Below are positions 41,837-53,429 of a stretch of 64,000 nt of DNA, piece after piece. Both the position numbers and the translations under genes were made by a program. The notes under the pieces are model-generated. The model was not told the origin of the DNA and ran no database searches. It saw only the letters and a list, made by a program, of their open reading frames with translations. The stretch is from Prostheceraeus crozeri (Eukaryota > Platyhelminthes > Polycladida > Euryleptidae): contig CAJQUW010015364.1 of assembly GCA_907163375.1 (NCBI GenBank), positions 141,192 to 205,191 of the forward strand, written 5' to 3'. Numbering within the stretch: the first letter of the stretch is position 1; each line of letters starts with the position of its first letter.

Positions 41837-44800
41837 TCATAACGACGTAAGAAGATTTCGCACTTTGTGCTTGTTCATAACTTTTCGTATGCCAATAAGG
41901 CTCTCCAGAAGCTCAACAACGTCTCTATATTTCACGGAATGTTGTAGATTGAAGCACAGAAAGCTCATTACCATCACAGATATTGCTTGTATAATGCCTT
42001 CAACCTCAATACGGCATCCATTTACATAGACAGCGGAAAAGTCTTCGATCATCCTGCAGCCTTCATGCTTTTCGAAGAACGATCCGATCGGAACTTGCAA
42101 TTTCATGGCGGAAAATTCCAAGCCGCGCTTCAGCTTCGTTTCTGAAAATCAACAGAAATTTTGTTTTGAAACAAGTTGTATTATCAATTATATCAAATAA
42201 ACTGTTTTTTGACTCGGATTGGGATTAGACTGGAGACATGAGCTTTGTTAAGTTGATAGGTCATGAGATCAAGGTGATCAAGGTTAAAAATGGTGTAATC
42301 AACCATTGGATTAATAAGACAGTATCTGGTGTTATCAGACTAATAAAGAACAAATTACATTCATTCACACATTTGCAAGGGCTTGTAAAAATCACTTAAA
42401 TGTCAAATTTTAATGACATCCACACATTTGCAAGGGCTTATAAAATCACCTAAATATCAATTTTCTTTGTCTCCAAAATTTCTTGTTCGACAGATTTGTG
42501 TATTTTTATGCAGCCGACAATACCATAAGCAAACACTCAGTAGTATAAGGACAGGGTAGCCCAGAATTAGCTTAGCATAATAAGCATACTAAGCTAGTTA
42601 TGATTCAAGATTTACTTATTTCTCACTGCATCTGAGATGCATGTGACACACAAGACACAAACGATCACACGAAAAATAGAGAAAGTCTGTAAAAGTCATG
42701 TAAGTTATGCGGTGCAAAATTAAGGTCTGAATACCGGACTACTTATATAAATGACGCCAAAAAGTCAATGATGGACGGACTTTTACACTTTACTTGGAGT
42801 ATTGTCTGTATATGTAATATGTCATATGTGTCAGTATCTTGTTGAGCATACCTATGAGCATTAAGAATTAGAAATGTCATTTCAAAGATGACACCTCATT
42901 TTATTCTATTATGTTTCCAATGGTATCCCTATACACTGTTCATATATTTAAATTATTTTCGTATTCATGGAAAGTGAATATAATTTCTATAAGACTTAAG
43001 CAAATATATCAAAAGCGTCAATGATAATATAGATCAGTGGTTCTCAACCTTACATGGCATGTGGTCCCCTACCCAGCCATTCAGCTTTCCGTGTCCCCCT
43101 GTTCTCTATATCTGATAGCGATTCATTTCCCCTACAACTTCCTTGTTGCTACCTTCTCCATGTGTCCTCATCCCGCACGATAGCATAAACTTACTGAAAT
43201 TGTATCTGTGTAAACTTAAAAGAAAACCGAGTACCGAAAAGCCTGGTCGCGGAAAATTTGTGCATGACTCCCTATATCATCATTTAAGTTTTTAATACAT
43301 TCCCTGTAATCTCTTTCACCCAACGTGGATTATCTTTTATATTTAATATAAAAATTCTCAAAACCACCACAATACCGGACTAAATCATTTAACAAAGATC
43401 GACACTCAATTTCTCGTACATGACAATACTCACTCTCTGATATAATGCCAGCCACATCTAAATTATGTTCCCTTGCGGCCTTGTATTTCTTTACGCATTC
43501 TTTCAACTGATAAAGACGCAACAATGCTTGACGGAAAAGGCCCTCTATATCCCCATATGAAGTTTCGTCAGGAAAACACTGATAAATACCATCGGTATTC
43601 TTTGTGTACCACTTCAGCATCATGATGGCCTCGAGGTATATCTGGAAAGAAATGGAAAGAATTTTTCATGAATATCACCTGACGCTTAGTCTAGTGCTTA
43701 TGACGTATGTACATATAGGCCTACATACAGAATAGGATGTATCTAATTCGTGTATTTCTACCCGATGGTGGCATCGAATCGCTTTTGCATTCCAAGTTGA
43801 GTTTGCTACATTGATGCACTTTTCTACAAATTTCGTAGTTGTATCTAGAATTCTTGAAAGGATTTCATGAAAGTGTTTAGAAAAATTAGAACCTACTTAA
43901 CGCATGCTCTGTCCGCTGATGCCATCTATTTTGCATCTCAAGTGGTTCTTGTTACAGAAATAAAGCATTTCAAATATTGGACAGTATAACATATTTTATT
44001 TAAGAACTTTAAATAAAAAGTGAGTTGATCCAGCCATTTGATCTCATCAAACCAATAAATCACACTAAATGAATGTCAAGATTTCAAATTTTCTCATTTT
44101 ATACGCTAAAAATAAAATTAGCGCAGCAAACCTCAAAAAGAGCGCAATAGCGCAGGAGTGCACTATGAACCAGTGAATATATTATAACATATACAATTTT
44201 ATATATTATTTAGAAATATAAGAAATTATTACATCATTAAATATTTCAGAGTAATATCGATTAATAGTAGAGACGTTTGTGTGATTTACTAAGTCTATGT
44301 CATTGAATTATGATTGTGTTTGTAAGTATTATGTAGGTATGTAGAACATAGTCAAATATCGGTAATTAAAATTTTAAGTCTACATAAAAAAGAAAACATG
44401 CTACCGAACTCCATGCTCAACTACGTAAGGTTTCGCAGGTGGGAAGTATCCAAGTATTAATTGACATAATTACTCGACCATTTTTCCTGACCGTGTAAAA
44501 TACAGTCCTAAGTTTCAAATCAACTTAACCCTTAGGAGGTCAAGGTTTAAACCAACTTACTTAGGCCAAGGTCGGTCATTTTGACAGACTTTCAATTTTC
44601 TGATTTTAGTTGTTTTGTCGCTGGAATCATTGCCAGATACTGATCAATCCTACATCCTAATATGAAAGCACGTTGATTAACCATGTCAGAAACTTGCAAC
44701 GAACAGAATGATTTTTTAAAATGAAATGCAACTGATACAAAAGGATTATAATCAAATAATTATCTAGGATACTGATGATCATTCACTACATTTAATCTTA

Positions 44801-45886
44801 ACTGATTCCGTAACTCAAGACAAATATAAAAAGTCGCGGAGCGGCAAGTTCGCGAAGTGAGCTTCGTGATTTCAAACGGTAGTCAATTAGTGCAAGATGT
44901 CGGTCAATTTGACCGAGTGACCGACCTCGGCCTGCTTAGGGTTAAAACCTCAAATTCCTATCAATAGAGGTGACCAAAATGTCGAAAAATGGTCGTTAAT
45001 TTTTTTCATGTGGCTCCTGTGGCTAAAATATTGGGTCTACAAATAAACAACTGCCACTCAGAGGGAGCCGAAGAACTTCATGTGATTTTTCGTTCCGGTA
45101 TGAGATAAAAAATCCAAGGGTAGGGCCGGAATGCCCTCCTAAATAAAAATAGGGTTAAGGAAATGTGCGAAAAAGGGATACTTACCAAATTCGGGGTTTT
45201 CATAATGGGAAATACTTCCAATTCCTGGGAAACGGTCATTTCACTTGCCAAATTAAATCGCTTCACAAATGTTTCCGACATGAAGTCGATTATCCTGCTC
45301 ATGGGGGCATTTCGGAGCATTTCACATTGCCTTGAAAGATCTTCTTTGACAGAGACATCCTGAAACTAGAACAAAACAAAACTGAGGACGAAGTAGTCCA
45401 TGTGAAATGGACTATGAATTCAGCAACCTTAACTGAACGGTGTTCAAATTTTGAATAAATGGACAAAAACTTTAACGACTTTCAAATTCTAGTGAATCTA
45501 CATTCTCTAGTATGCGCATGCACATATACCGGGTGTCTCACAAAGATGTATCCGTGCAGCATTGCATTGGAAAGCACGCTTGTGGTGGTCAAAACCAATA
45601 GGTCAAAGAACGATCTGGATAACCGAATTTCTTTAGTTTATAGTTTATTGATACAAGGGTTAGTTACAGTAAGTCCATATATTCTCATATTGCTATAGTT
45701 GATGAAAAAACAATAGCGAAATGTTTCATCATTTCTAAGTAACGCTAGATTGCTACTTACCTCTTCGGCAAGCGAAACTGTTGAAATAATTGTAGACTTC
45801 TCCAGGTGAGATTCAGAATCATCATTTGAGTTCTCCATTACCAATGTCGTCGCAATGATGGCAATGAAGAAGATGAAAACGGACAT
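41837..45886 (-). CDS. Four-exon gene for a predicted secreted protein of unknown family
   Basis: Exons: 45886-45761 (42 aa), 45359-45186 (58 aa), 43641-43434 (69 aa plus one base) and 42141-41837 (100 aa plus stop). Donors are GAG|GTAAGT, TTG|GTAAGT and AGA|GTGAGT; acceptors are TTTCAG, CTTTCCAG and TTTTCAG. Phases are 0, 0 and 1 and all agree. The 270-residue product starts MSVFIFFIAIIATTLVMENS, a good signal peptide, and continues as a mostly helical protein with six cysteines after the signal (for example RQCEMLRN, QCFPDETS, HEGCRMIED, VNGCRIEVE). I do not recognise it. A 5' untranslated exon is likely, because an ACTTTGCAG acceptor lies at 45908, 21 bases before the ATG. Intron 2 contains a TTAA MITE. 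A helical cytokine-like ligand is one idea, no more. Confidence 0.55.
42150..43330. other. Third intron of the gene above, with repeat fragments
   Basis: It contains a 56-base direct repeat pair with CACACATTTGCAAGGGCTT (about 42366 and 42422) and a hAT-type end at 43031 (CAGTGGTTCTCAACCTT). No other gene seen. Confidence 0.4.
43031..43260 (+). mobile_element. hAT-type end fragment
   Basis: It opens CAGTGGTTCTCAACCTT, the well-known terminus of many hAT MITEs, followed by GGTCCCC-type sequence. The partner end and target duplication were not found, so this is a truncated copy. Confidence 0.45.
44529..44941. mobile_element. TTAA-flanked MITE, 413 bp (piggyBac-like)
   Basis: The ends are CCCTTAGGAGGTC and, inverted, CCCTAAGCAGGCC, with TTAA at 44525-44528 and 44942-44945. 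Inner inverted blocks share AGGTCGGTCA followed by TTTGAC. No coding. It lies in intron 2 of the four-exon gene. Confidence 0.7.
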
Positions 45887-46270
45887 TTTTCAACCGGGCA
45901 GACGTAACTGCAAAGTAATATCTTTAACAATAAAAAGCAACATGAACGCCACAAAAAATCACAATCCAAATACCTATCATAGACCCGACACAAAAAATAC
46001 ATTTCTGAGTAGATAGTCAACGTATTCCTTTATTTCAAATATAGTTAGATCTTTTGCTACGAACAGAAGTACAGGTTTCATCAGGGGGTCAAGGACATAG
46101 CGTTAAGCGCTAGAGGGGGTAGCTCCCACTCCACAGTTTTTGCGAATCAAGAATCTATATACTAGATCATGTCATTGTGTAACATGAGCTTCTAATTGCT
46201 GAACCCTCTATAAATTGTGTGAACTGAGTGTCCAATGACAGGCTAGCTATTAGTAATAAATAATTATGAG

Positions 46271-48925
46271 TAGAGCTGTGCGCGGTGCACCGGTGCACTG
46301 TTGATTATGCTTGCACCGGTTCTCGGTCCGGTGCACCGAACTTGTGAATTAAGCAAAATTTGATGTTTCTACAGTGAACTATGACTTATTTTATTTCTAA
46401 TGTAACCTATCTTGTATTTAGCCACTGATTGTACGCGATTTCTAGGCTAGCAATTGAAGCTGCTGCTGTTCAACGCGTCATTCAACGCATGACGCGCCCA
46501 TCCAAGTCATTGCTATTCAAGTTGGTATTCATTGTGTGTGTGCTCATCGTCGTAGGCATAATAAAATATTCGTCATTCGATGAAAATTGGGCGCGCGCGG
46601 ATGAATCTGACTGGTAGGATTGCGTATCATCTTGCTAGCAGGAAGAACAGGAAATAACGATCACATACATCAGTCAACAATGAGTGAAGTGTGGAAGCAA
46701 TTTTACAAAAACAAAGCTAAGAATGGGAAAGCCCAATGCAATGCGTATGGGGAATGGATTTCAATGGCTGGTGGAACTACTAATCTTCGAAACCATCTCA
46801 AAAGGAAACATCCACTGCTTTCCACGCCTAACTCGAAACGAACAACGACAATGGATGAGTATCTGAAGAAACCAGTTAATCAACGTGAGCATGTCAAGTT
46901 CAACGAAGCGCTGGCAAAGTACATAGCAAAAGATTTTAGACCGTTTAATACAGTTGAATCAGCTGCGTTCCGTGAAATGATTCGTGCAGCTAATCTCAGC
47001 ATTGACGTACCTGGCCGAAAAGCAATCAAGACTGTCGTTCTACATTTGTACACTGACTTAATGAACTCAATGACTGAAGAGTTGAAAGCAGTGGAATTTC
47101 TTTCGCTAACAACGGATATATCGACTTCAACGAGTCAATGTTCTTACATTTCCCTTACCGCCCATTTCATAAATATTGCACAGAAGATTGGTGAAATCTT
47201 ATCACGGTTTGGATTACCGAAAAGTCGCATTACTGCCATTGTAACGGATAATGCAAGAAACATGATCGTAGGAATTGAAGAAATTCAACTCAAGAGACGG
47301 CCTTGCTTGGCTCCCTCAATACAACTATCAGTTAGCAAAGGATTGGAGATCTCGTCTCGTTTAACAGAAACGTGCAGAAAAATAGTTGGACACTTTAAAC
47401 ACAGTTCTCTAGCAACATCATCCTTGCAATCTTGGCAGAAGCGGCTGCAGCTCCCCGAACATCGTCTATTTCAAGATGTTGTGACAAGATGGAATTCTAC
47501 CCTAAATATGATTGAGAGACTTTTGGAGCAAAGACTTGCAATTTCAGCAGCGCTTCATTCAGCCAACAATACAGCTGCGTCAATGGAATTGAGTTCAACA
47601 GATTGGGAACATCTCAACGGATTAGTGCCAATCTTAAAACCTTTTAAACTCGTGACAGAAGCGATGTCAGGCGAAAGCTATGTGTCGTCTTCATTGACTC
47701 TTCCGTGTGTCTTCCAACTTGTAAATGAAACGAAAGAAATGGAGGAAAAGTCGAAAGGCATGTTGAAGAATACTTGCAGGGCAATACTGAATGATCTGCA
47801 AAGTCGATATCCGATCAATAATATGCCGGACGACTATGCTTTTGCGAGTCTCTTAAATCCACGATTTAAAAATCTTCCTTTCTTTGACGAGGAGAAAAGG
47901 AAGTATCTTCATAATTCGTTGAGGAACATGATTTCAGAAACAGTGGAAACAGACAAGATAGATACGCCTTCCATTTCAGGCATAGATGAATTTCCTGCCT
48001 CTAAGCGATGTAAAACTAGTGCAATGGTGGAGTTCCTTTCGAAGTTGTGTCAACCAAGTGCTTCAACCAGCGAATTCGAACTCGACCATCAAAAGCAAGT
48101 GACAGGATATTTAACTGAACCTGTAAACAATACAGAACCTCTTTGTTGGTGGCGTGAAAACAGCAAACGTTTTCCTACTGTTGCATCTGTTGCTAGGAAA
48201 TATCTATTGATTCCAGCGACCAGTGTGCCCTCGGAACGAATTTTCTCGGCATCCGGCAACATAGTGACATCGCAGAGAAGTTGTTTAAAGCCGAGCAGTG
48301 TTGAGATGCTGACATTTTTAAACAGCAATTTGTAGGACGTAGGTGAGCTCTTAGTTAGCTTAGAGGTAGTCTAAACCTCATATGTTTGTTTAGAATCATG
48401 CATATCCTGATGTTTTCGGATGCTGTAATTTTTTTGTTTTAGACAAGATGGCTAACTTTATAATTCGTTTTCAATTAGTTTTGATTAATCTAATTTAGAA
48501 CTATCATGGAGACGTAGGCTAACACGAGAGTCACATTGCAAGTATTGACAGAATCAGTTGATGAGATTAAAATGACCATACATAAGTATATTTCTAATTA
48601 TTTTAGTCATTACGAATTTTCCAATTTCTACTGCTTAATTAAAAATCAAAATGCACCACATCACATTCTTGAAAATCAACAATTAAACACTACCTACTTA
48701 AGACAATGATATTCATGATATTTGCACAATAATGTCAGGGCATTCTTCTAGAATTAAAGGTAATATTAACTATCGCAGTTAAAAATTAACTACAGGTCTA
48801 CCTTGGCTAATGAGAAACTTAGTTTTCGCTTACTAGAGGCCTACGATAAGTGCTTCAGCGTAATATACTCTCGGTGCACCGTACGGTGCACCGGTGCAAA
48901 CAGGTGCGGCTTGCGCACAGCCCTA
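46271..48925 (+). mobile_element. hAT transposon, 2.66 kb
   Basis: The ends are TAGAGCTGTGCGC and, inverted, TAGGGCTGTGCGC. The 8 bp target duplication is ATTATGAG (46263-46270 and 48926-48933). Subterminal palindromes CGGTGCACCGGTGCA recur at both ends. It holds one transposase frame and lies upstream of the four-exon gene, within the CACTG element. Confidence 0.9.
46680..48335 (+). CDS. hAT transposase, BED-type (ZBED/Ac-like), open but degenerate
   Basis: 551 residues from MSEVWKQFYKN. The N-terminal BED finger ends with NHLKRKH, but its first pair is CNAY, so one zinc-binding Cys is missing. The RNase H-like core has LTTDISTSTSQCSYISL and TAIVTDNARNMI. About 30 residues usual in the family seem to be absent between AHFIN and IAQKIGEIL, and the conserved CLAH is CLAP here. 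VTRWNSTLNMIERLL and the dimerisation tail (LCWWRENSKRFPTVASVARK, PATSVPSERIFSASGNI) are good. The frame is open, but these changes suggest an inactive enzyme, or one whose function changed. The start is the first Met in the BED context; an upstream in-frame Met at 46620 exists. Confidence 0.85.
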   Translation: MSEVWKQFYKNKAKNGKAQCNAYGEWISMAGGTTNLRNHLKRKHPLLSTPNSKRTTTMDEYLKKPVNQREHVKFNEALAKYIAKDFRPFNTVESAAFREMIRAANLSIDVPGRKAIKTVVLHLYTDLMNSMTEELKAVEFLSLTTDISTSTSQCSYISLTAHFINIAQKIGEILSRFGLPKSRITAIVTDNARNMIVGIEEIQLKRRPCLAPSIQLSVSKGLEISSRLTETCRKIVGHFKHSSLATSSLQSWQKRLQLPEHRLFQDVVTRWNSTLNMIERLLEQRLAISAALHSANNTAASMELSSTDWEHLNGLVPILKPFKLVTEAMSGESYVSSSLTLPCVFQLVNETKEMEEKSKGMLKNTCRAILNDLQSRYPINNMPDDYAFASLLNPRFKNLPFFDEEKRKYLHNSLRNMISETVETDKIDTPSISGIDEFPASKRCKTSAMVEFLSKLCQPSASTSEFELDHQKQVTGYLTEPVNNTEPLCWWRENSKRFPTVASVARKYLLIPATSVPSERIFSASGNIVTSQRSCLKPSSVEMLTFLNSNL

Positions 48926-49377
48926 ATTATGAGATATATATTACTTAATTCAGATTGTACAACACGCCAATAACAGACCACCCAGCCAATTCAAAATAAA
49001 GAAAGCGAAAAAAACGAATCATTGAGCCCGAAAAGCGAAGAAAAAGCGAGCCCATTATTTTTACACTAAGAACTGCAGAATAGCCTTAGAACGTAGCATG
49101 CCATCAAGCCGTAGACTACCACGCATAGTACGAACACATAAAAGATCCCAACGATTATAGCACGTGCATTTAAAACATGTTTCCTCATCACCGGTTTATT
49201 TCAGTAATTTAGAATATTGTAGACAAAGACAATGTTGAGATTGTCTTGATCGATTCGAGATAGCTTTGCATTCAATTGCAGCAATATTGCATGGTCTTGC
49301 ATTGCTGAGAGTTAAAATTCTAGGTTCAAAACTCCACGATTCGAGATTCCATCCAAGTCCAACGTGCTGGATTAATA

Positions 49378-50767
49378 GGGTAGGGTGGGGTGGAATGGGC
49401 ACATGAGGTGAAATGGGTATAAAGTACCTAAAGTTATCTGTAGACCAAACGACTTCATATTTTCAAAAACCGCTTGGAATGTAATGACAGCATGATATAA
49501 GCAGGCTATTCCAATAGAATAGTTTCCATGTAATGCATTCATTGTTACCATAGCAACTGAGATGCAAATATTTTCTTGATGTTGAAAAAAAATTAACGTT
49601 CACTAACTTTCGGGTCACGGTGTTGAAAATGGCGCTATGGCTACTTATAAGTGGTATTGAGGAAGATGATTCATCCCTCTAGATGACACATGGTTGCGCT
49701 AATCGATATTGATCGTACTTTTTTATTGATTTTGAAAATCAAAAATGGGGGTGAAATGGGTATACCACAAAAAAGTGTGGGGTGAAATGGGTATATTCAC
49801 ATGGCAGAAAATTATATTGCGGAACATAAGCCTAATTCAGTTAGCTAACAAAGTTTGTGATTATATGCTGTATAATAGCATCCTATCTGTCAGAATACAT
49901 GCGCTGCCTCAACAGCAGCTCAGAATTTATAAGTAGCAAGGAGAGTAGAAGGAAATAGAAGAGTTTGACGTCGATGAGTCTGTTGCTGTCTTTCTCCGTC
50001 ACAAGCGAAGTGAAAGCAGTTGTGGATTATTCGTGAGGCCTCCTTTCGACGATCGTTCTGCCTTCGCTTCACACGACATCGTTGCGAAATTGAAACCACC
50101 CGTGCCGACAAGAAGGTGCGAACTGGTCTTCGATGTAAATGCTCATTTGTGGTAGTGACATTCTTACCTAACTGATTTCTTATCTGACACAAAATGAGAT
50201 TTTTTCATGACTTGAAATTTTATTGCATGAATCTGTAATTTAACCCTTCCAATATTGCCAATTGTTAGTTTTTCTTTCCGTAATACTGGGTACATGACAT
50301 CTAGAACTCATAATAGTGAATGACATAGAAATTAGATTGAAAATATGCAGGTGGTTCCGTCCTAGATAATTAGTACACGTAATAAGTATGAGATTAACTG
50401 CCTCATTGGGTTATCGGGACATGTACATGAATATTTTTAAGATTGCAATTGTAGTACCAAATACTTGCACAAAGGCAAATTCTGAATACTATTCTATTAT
50501 TAGTTGATTTAATCAAGTCGCTTTGAACAAGTTATGATCATACCCATTTCACCCCAAGGGTGGGGTGAAATGGGTATTGTCCTTTTTTTAAAAAAACATG
50601 CAAATTCCACCCATGCCCAAAATGAAATTTCCATTACTCAATGTTAATTTGCAAAGTAGAAACACAGAATGCGATGTTCAGCTAATAAAAATGTGGTTCT
50701 TACATGTACAACCAAGAAAAAAATTAACTTTTTCTCAAAAACCTCCCCATTCCATCCCACCCTACCC
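49378..50767. mobile_element. TA-flanked foldback element, 1.39 kb
   Basis: The ends are GGGTAGGGTGGGGTGGAATG and its near-inverse; TA flanks both sides (49376-49377, 50768-50769). The motif GGGGTGAAATGGGTAT recurs internally at about 49747, 49780 and twice near 50550 in both orientations. No transposase. Inserted in the 48974-52705 element. Confidence 0.7.
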
Positions 50768-50879
50768 TACACCAATTATCAACATTCATGCAAATTTTGA
50801 TTTTATGGATACTGTTTTGGTTGAGTCATGCATCAGCGAAACATACCTGCATCACATGTTCTTCCGCAACTGATGATCC

Positions 50880-51700
50880 ATTTGATTATTCAAAACCTGT
50901 CCGGCAGATGTCATACCGACAGTGAGCTGCCTCAAGCAGCTTCGAGAGCAGCTGCCTCAGCTTCAGCGACTCCACGTTTAGCGAGACGATCCCTGTTCAT
51001 TTTTCGTCATCTTCCATTTTAGGTAACGTGACTTTGTAGGCCTTGTGCGCCTGTTTTAATTTTTTCCTCATTCCAGTTTTTGCACCAGTTTTGAGCACTC
51101 CAACTGTGTCATCAATTGCATCTCGTACAACACGCTGTGCCCAAGCGAAGGCTCCTTCGAATTATCTGACAATAAATTCTAATTGATCGAGAAGCCTCGC
51201 TCAACATAAGCGTTGCAATGAGATATGATTAGAGAAATTCTGATGACATGTCTCAATCTCAGTGTCAGATTCCAAATGCTGATACAAGTCATCTAAACTC
51301 ATTATCATGTTCTTTCAAATATGCGATTGTGTCACATTCCGACATTGATTCGAGGAGTTGATCCTTGGCCCTATCCGCTTCGGACAGTACGGTTCTCTTC
51401 GCGTCGGTAAAAATTTCTTAAAGATTCTGCTGCTGGATCTGTGGATTTTGAAATTAGTCTTGCGAAAGGGAACTCAAACCTTTGGTTACTGGATATGAAA
51501 GTGGACTTCTCTCAACGATCTTGGAGCAAAGTTTAATCAGGAAAATCTGGCAATCGGACAAGAATGCCAGTTTCAACGCTTCTCCATTCTTAACTGTAAC
51601 TACTTTCCTCAAGACTACAGAAGCACCAACACCGACATCAACTGAGATTGCATTCCTGATATTTGAAGACATCTCCAAAATCAACTTTGGTCACACACAT
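50880..51700 (-). pseudogene. Degenerate hAT-like transposase piece
   Basis: The minus strand reads LAFLSDCQIFLIKLCSKIVE followed by RSPLSYPVTKGLSSLS, like the ERSPL.Y...R..S.L.P region of hAT-type transposases. Further down are RAKDQLLESMSECDTIAYLK and LKQAHKAYKVTLPKMEDDEK, broken by several stops and frame changes. No catalytic residues assigned. Confidence 0.45.
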
Positions 51701-53069
51701 TCAAATAGATTATTGACTTGTTTATCGGGAATGCAATTGCGACATCTAAAATCCGCGGTTCAACCATGTTACTGATGACACGGGACCCACAGATACCAAC
51801 AAATCCATGAAGAATACCATATGTGATTATGGCACCAGAGTAGAAAATTGAAATGGAATCAATCATTCGATGAAAACAATATTGCTAGGTACATGCAACA
51901 GAGGAGTGCATGCATAAATTCTTACTACTCATGTTTTTGAAATCCCAGGTGAAATCCCAGGTTGAGCAAAAATCTCACGATTTTCCTAGGTCAACATAAA
52001 ATTCCCCGATTTTCACAGGTCAACGTAGAATCACCTGAATTTCCCAGGTTGGTATGAACCATGTACATATAATGCTACCATTCTCACAACCAGAATCGTG
52101 AGAATAGTGATTCTTTTACCGAACTGCTACTTTCACTATTATAGCCGTGGGCATAACCCGCCCGTGTGGGTTCGCTGTATTCACGTCGCCATTTGGTAAG
52201 AAAACCAATACAAATATGTAACACTATTTCCACGCCGGTGATATCATTGGTGGATCTAACTTTCCTCTTCAGCAGTCATTTCGGCCTTTATACAATTGAA
52301 CTAGATAATTTCTAGGCATGTTCAAGTAAGATATGTAAACAGATGTAAACTGTGAAAAATTAAGCGTAGACTTTCCTTCTGGCAATAGCTATATCGTATA
52401 CACCACTTCTAAAATACATTGATATCCAATCGAAACGAGTGACAAAATTTTGATAAGCTGTGAATATAATCTAATATTGAATGCTCGCATGTGTGGAAAT
52501 TAGAGCTGTTCAACAGCTGATTGCTTTTGAAACGCAATAGTTTCAACAATTTCAATGCATCTCAACAGTTAGGCACTTAGTATCGGCATGCAACTCGAAA
52601 CATTATTTTTCTTGTTTGGCCAAATAAGCGAAAAAAAGCGAAAACCGCTCGACAAAAGCGAAAAATTGGCCATATTTCCGAAAAAGCGAATGACTGGGTG
52701 GCCTGCAATAATTAATACATGTAGTGCCGTATCACCCATTCGACTTTTTAAAAGTAAACGGCTGACATCTCAAATACATCAAACATTTGGAAAATTCGTT
52801 GCTATGATCTCATGCTTCATTGAGCTAGTTAACAAAAAGCAAATAGTACCGGTTGATCAGGCGTGACGGGAACAAAATATCCCATAATTTTCAAAATCGC
52901 GAAAACTTTTTTAGGCAATTAGACCTGATTTCTAACTGTTGGAAAAACGAAGTGCACTGTAAGCTGAATTTGGTTATGCCAAATATTTAAGCTTCAATAT
53001 GCATATTTCGGATTTTCGATGTTTTTAATTTGGCTGTAGAGGGTGGGTGCCATTTCACCCCAATCGGCC

Positions 53070-53425
53070 AGGTTTATTTGCACGGCCAGCTGCGTCGAAA
53101 TATCCTTTCACTCATAGTAAGGCTATTTGCACGGCAACTGACGAGAAAATAGCAATCCTATTGCTAATTGTTATACACACGCATCGAGTCGCATAAATAT
53201 CTGGCCCAGTATGGGACAGCAATTCGCACGTCGAAATGCGTTCGTTTAGCCGAAGCCAGTTGAAATGTTATTTGCACGCACCAATAGGATGCATTTTCGA
53301 ATGACCAATGAAAATTAAAGAATAACGATTAGCAATAAGATGGCTATTTTCACGTCAGTTGCCTTGCAAATAACCTGACTACAGGTGAAAGGATATTTCG
53401 ACGCAGCTGGCCGTGCAAATAACCT
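53070..53425. mobile_element. MITE, 356 bp, with long inverted repeats
   Basis: AGGTTTATTTGCACGGCCAG at the left mirrors AGGTTATTTGCACGGCCAG at the right for about 43 bases (through GTCGAAATATCCTTTCA). Inner TATTTGCACG boxes repeat. The target duplication is unclear. Confidence 0.75.
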
Positions 53426-53429
53426 CTTG

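Larger units (their letters stand above)
48974..52705 (-). mobile_element. hAT-like element with 6 bp duplication, 3.7 kb, degenerate
   Basis: The ends are CAGACCACCCAG and, inverted, CAGGCCACCCAG. CAATAA flanks both sides (48968-48973, 52706-52711). Subterminal AAGCGAAAAA motifs are repeated at both ends. A minus-strand coding trace inside (50880-51700) looks like a transposase of a hAT subgroup. It is interrupted by the element at 49378-50767. Family placement is tentative; 6 bp duplications are unusual for hAT. Confidence 0.65.

Noticed and set aside
43330-43434. Reading exon 3 of the four-exon gene straight through to a TAA at 43330 as the gene's end
   Set aside because: A good donor (GTGAGT) at 43433 has exactly the phase needed to join the acceptor at 42142. 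The joined frame stays open for 100 more residues, so splicing fits better. The read-through form could still be an alternative transcript.
45163-45363. Plus-strand 66-residue frame
   Set aside because: Exact antisense of exon 2 of the four-exon gene, which has splice sites on the minus strand only.
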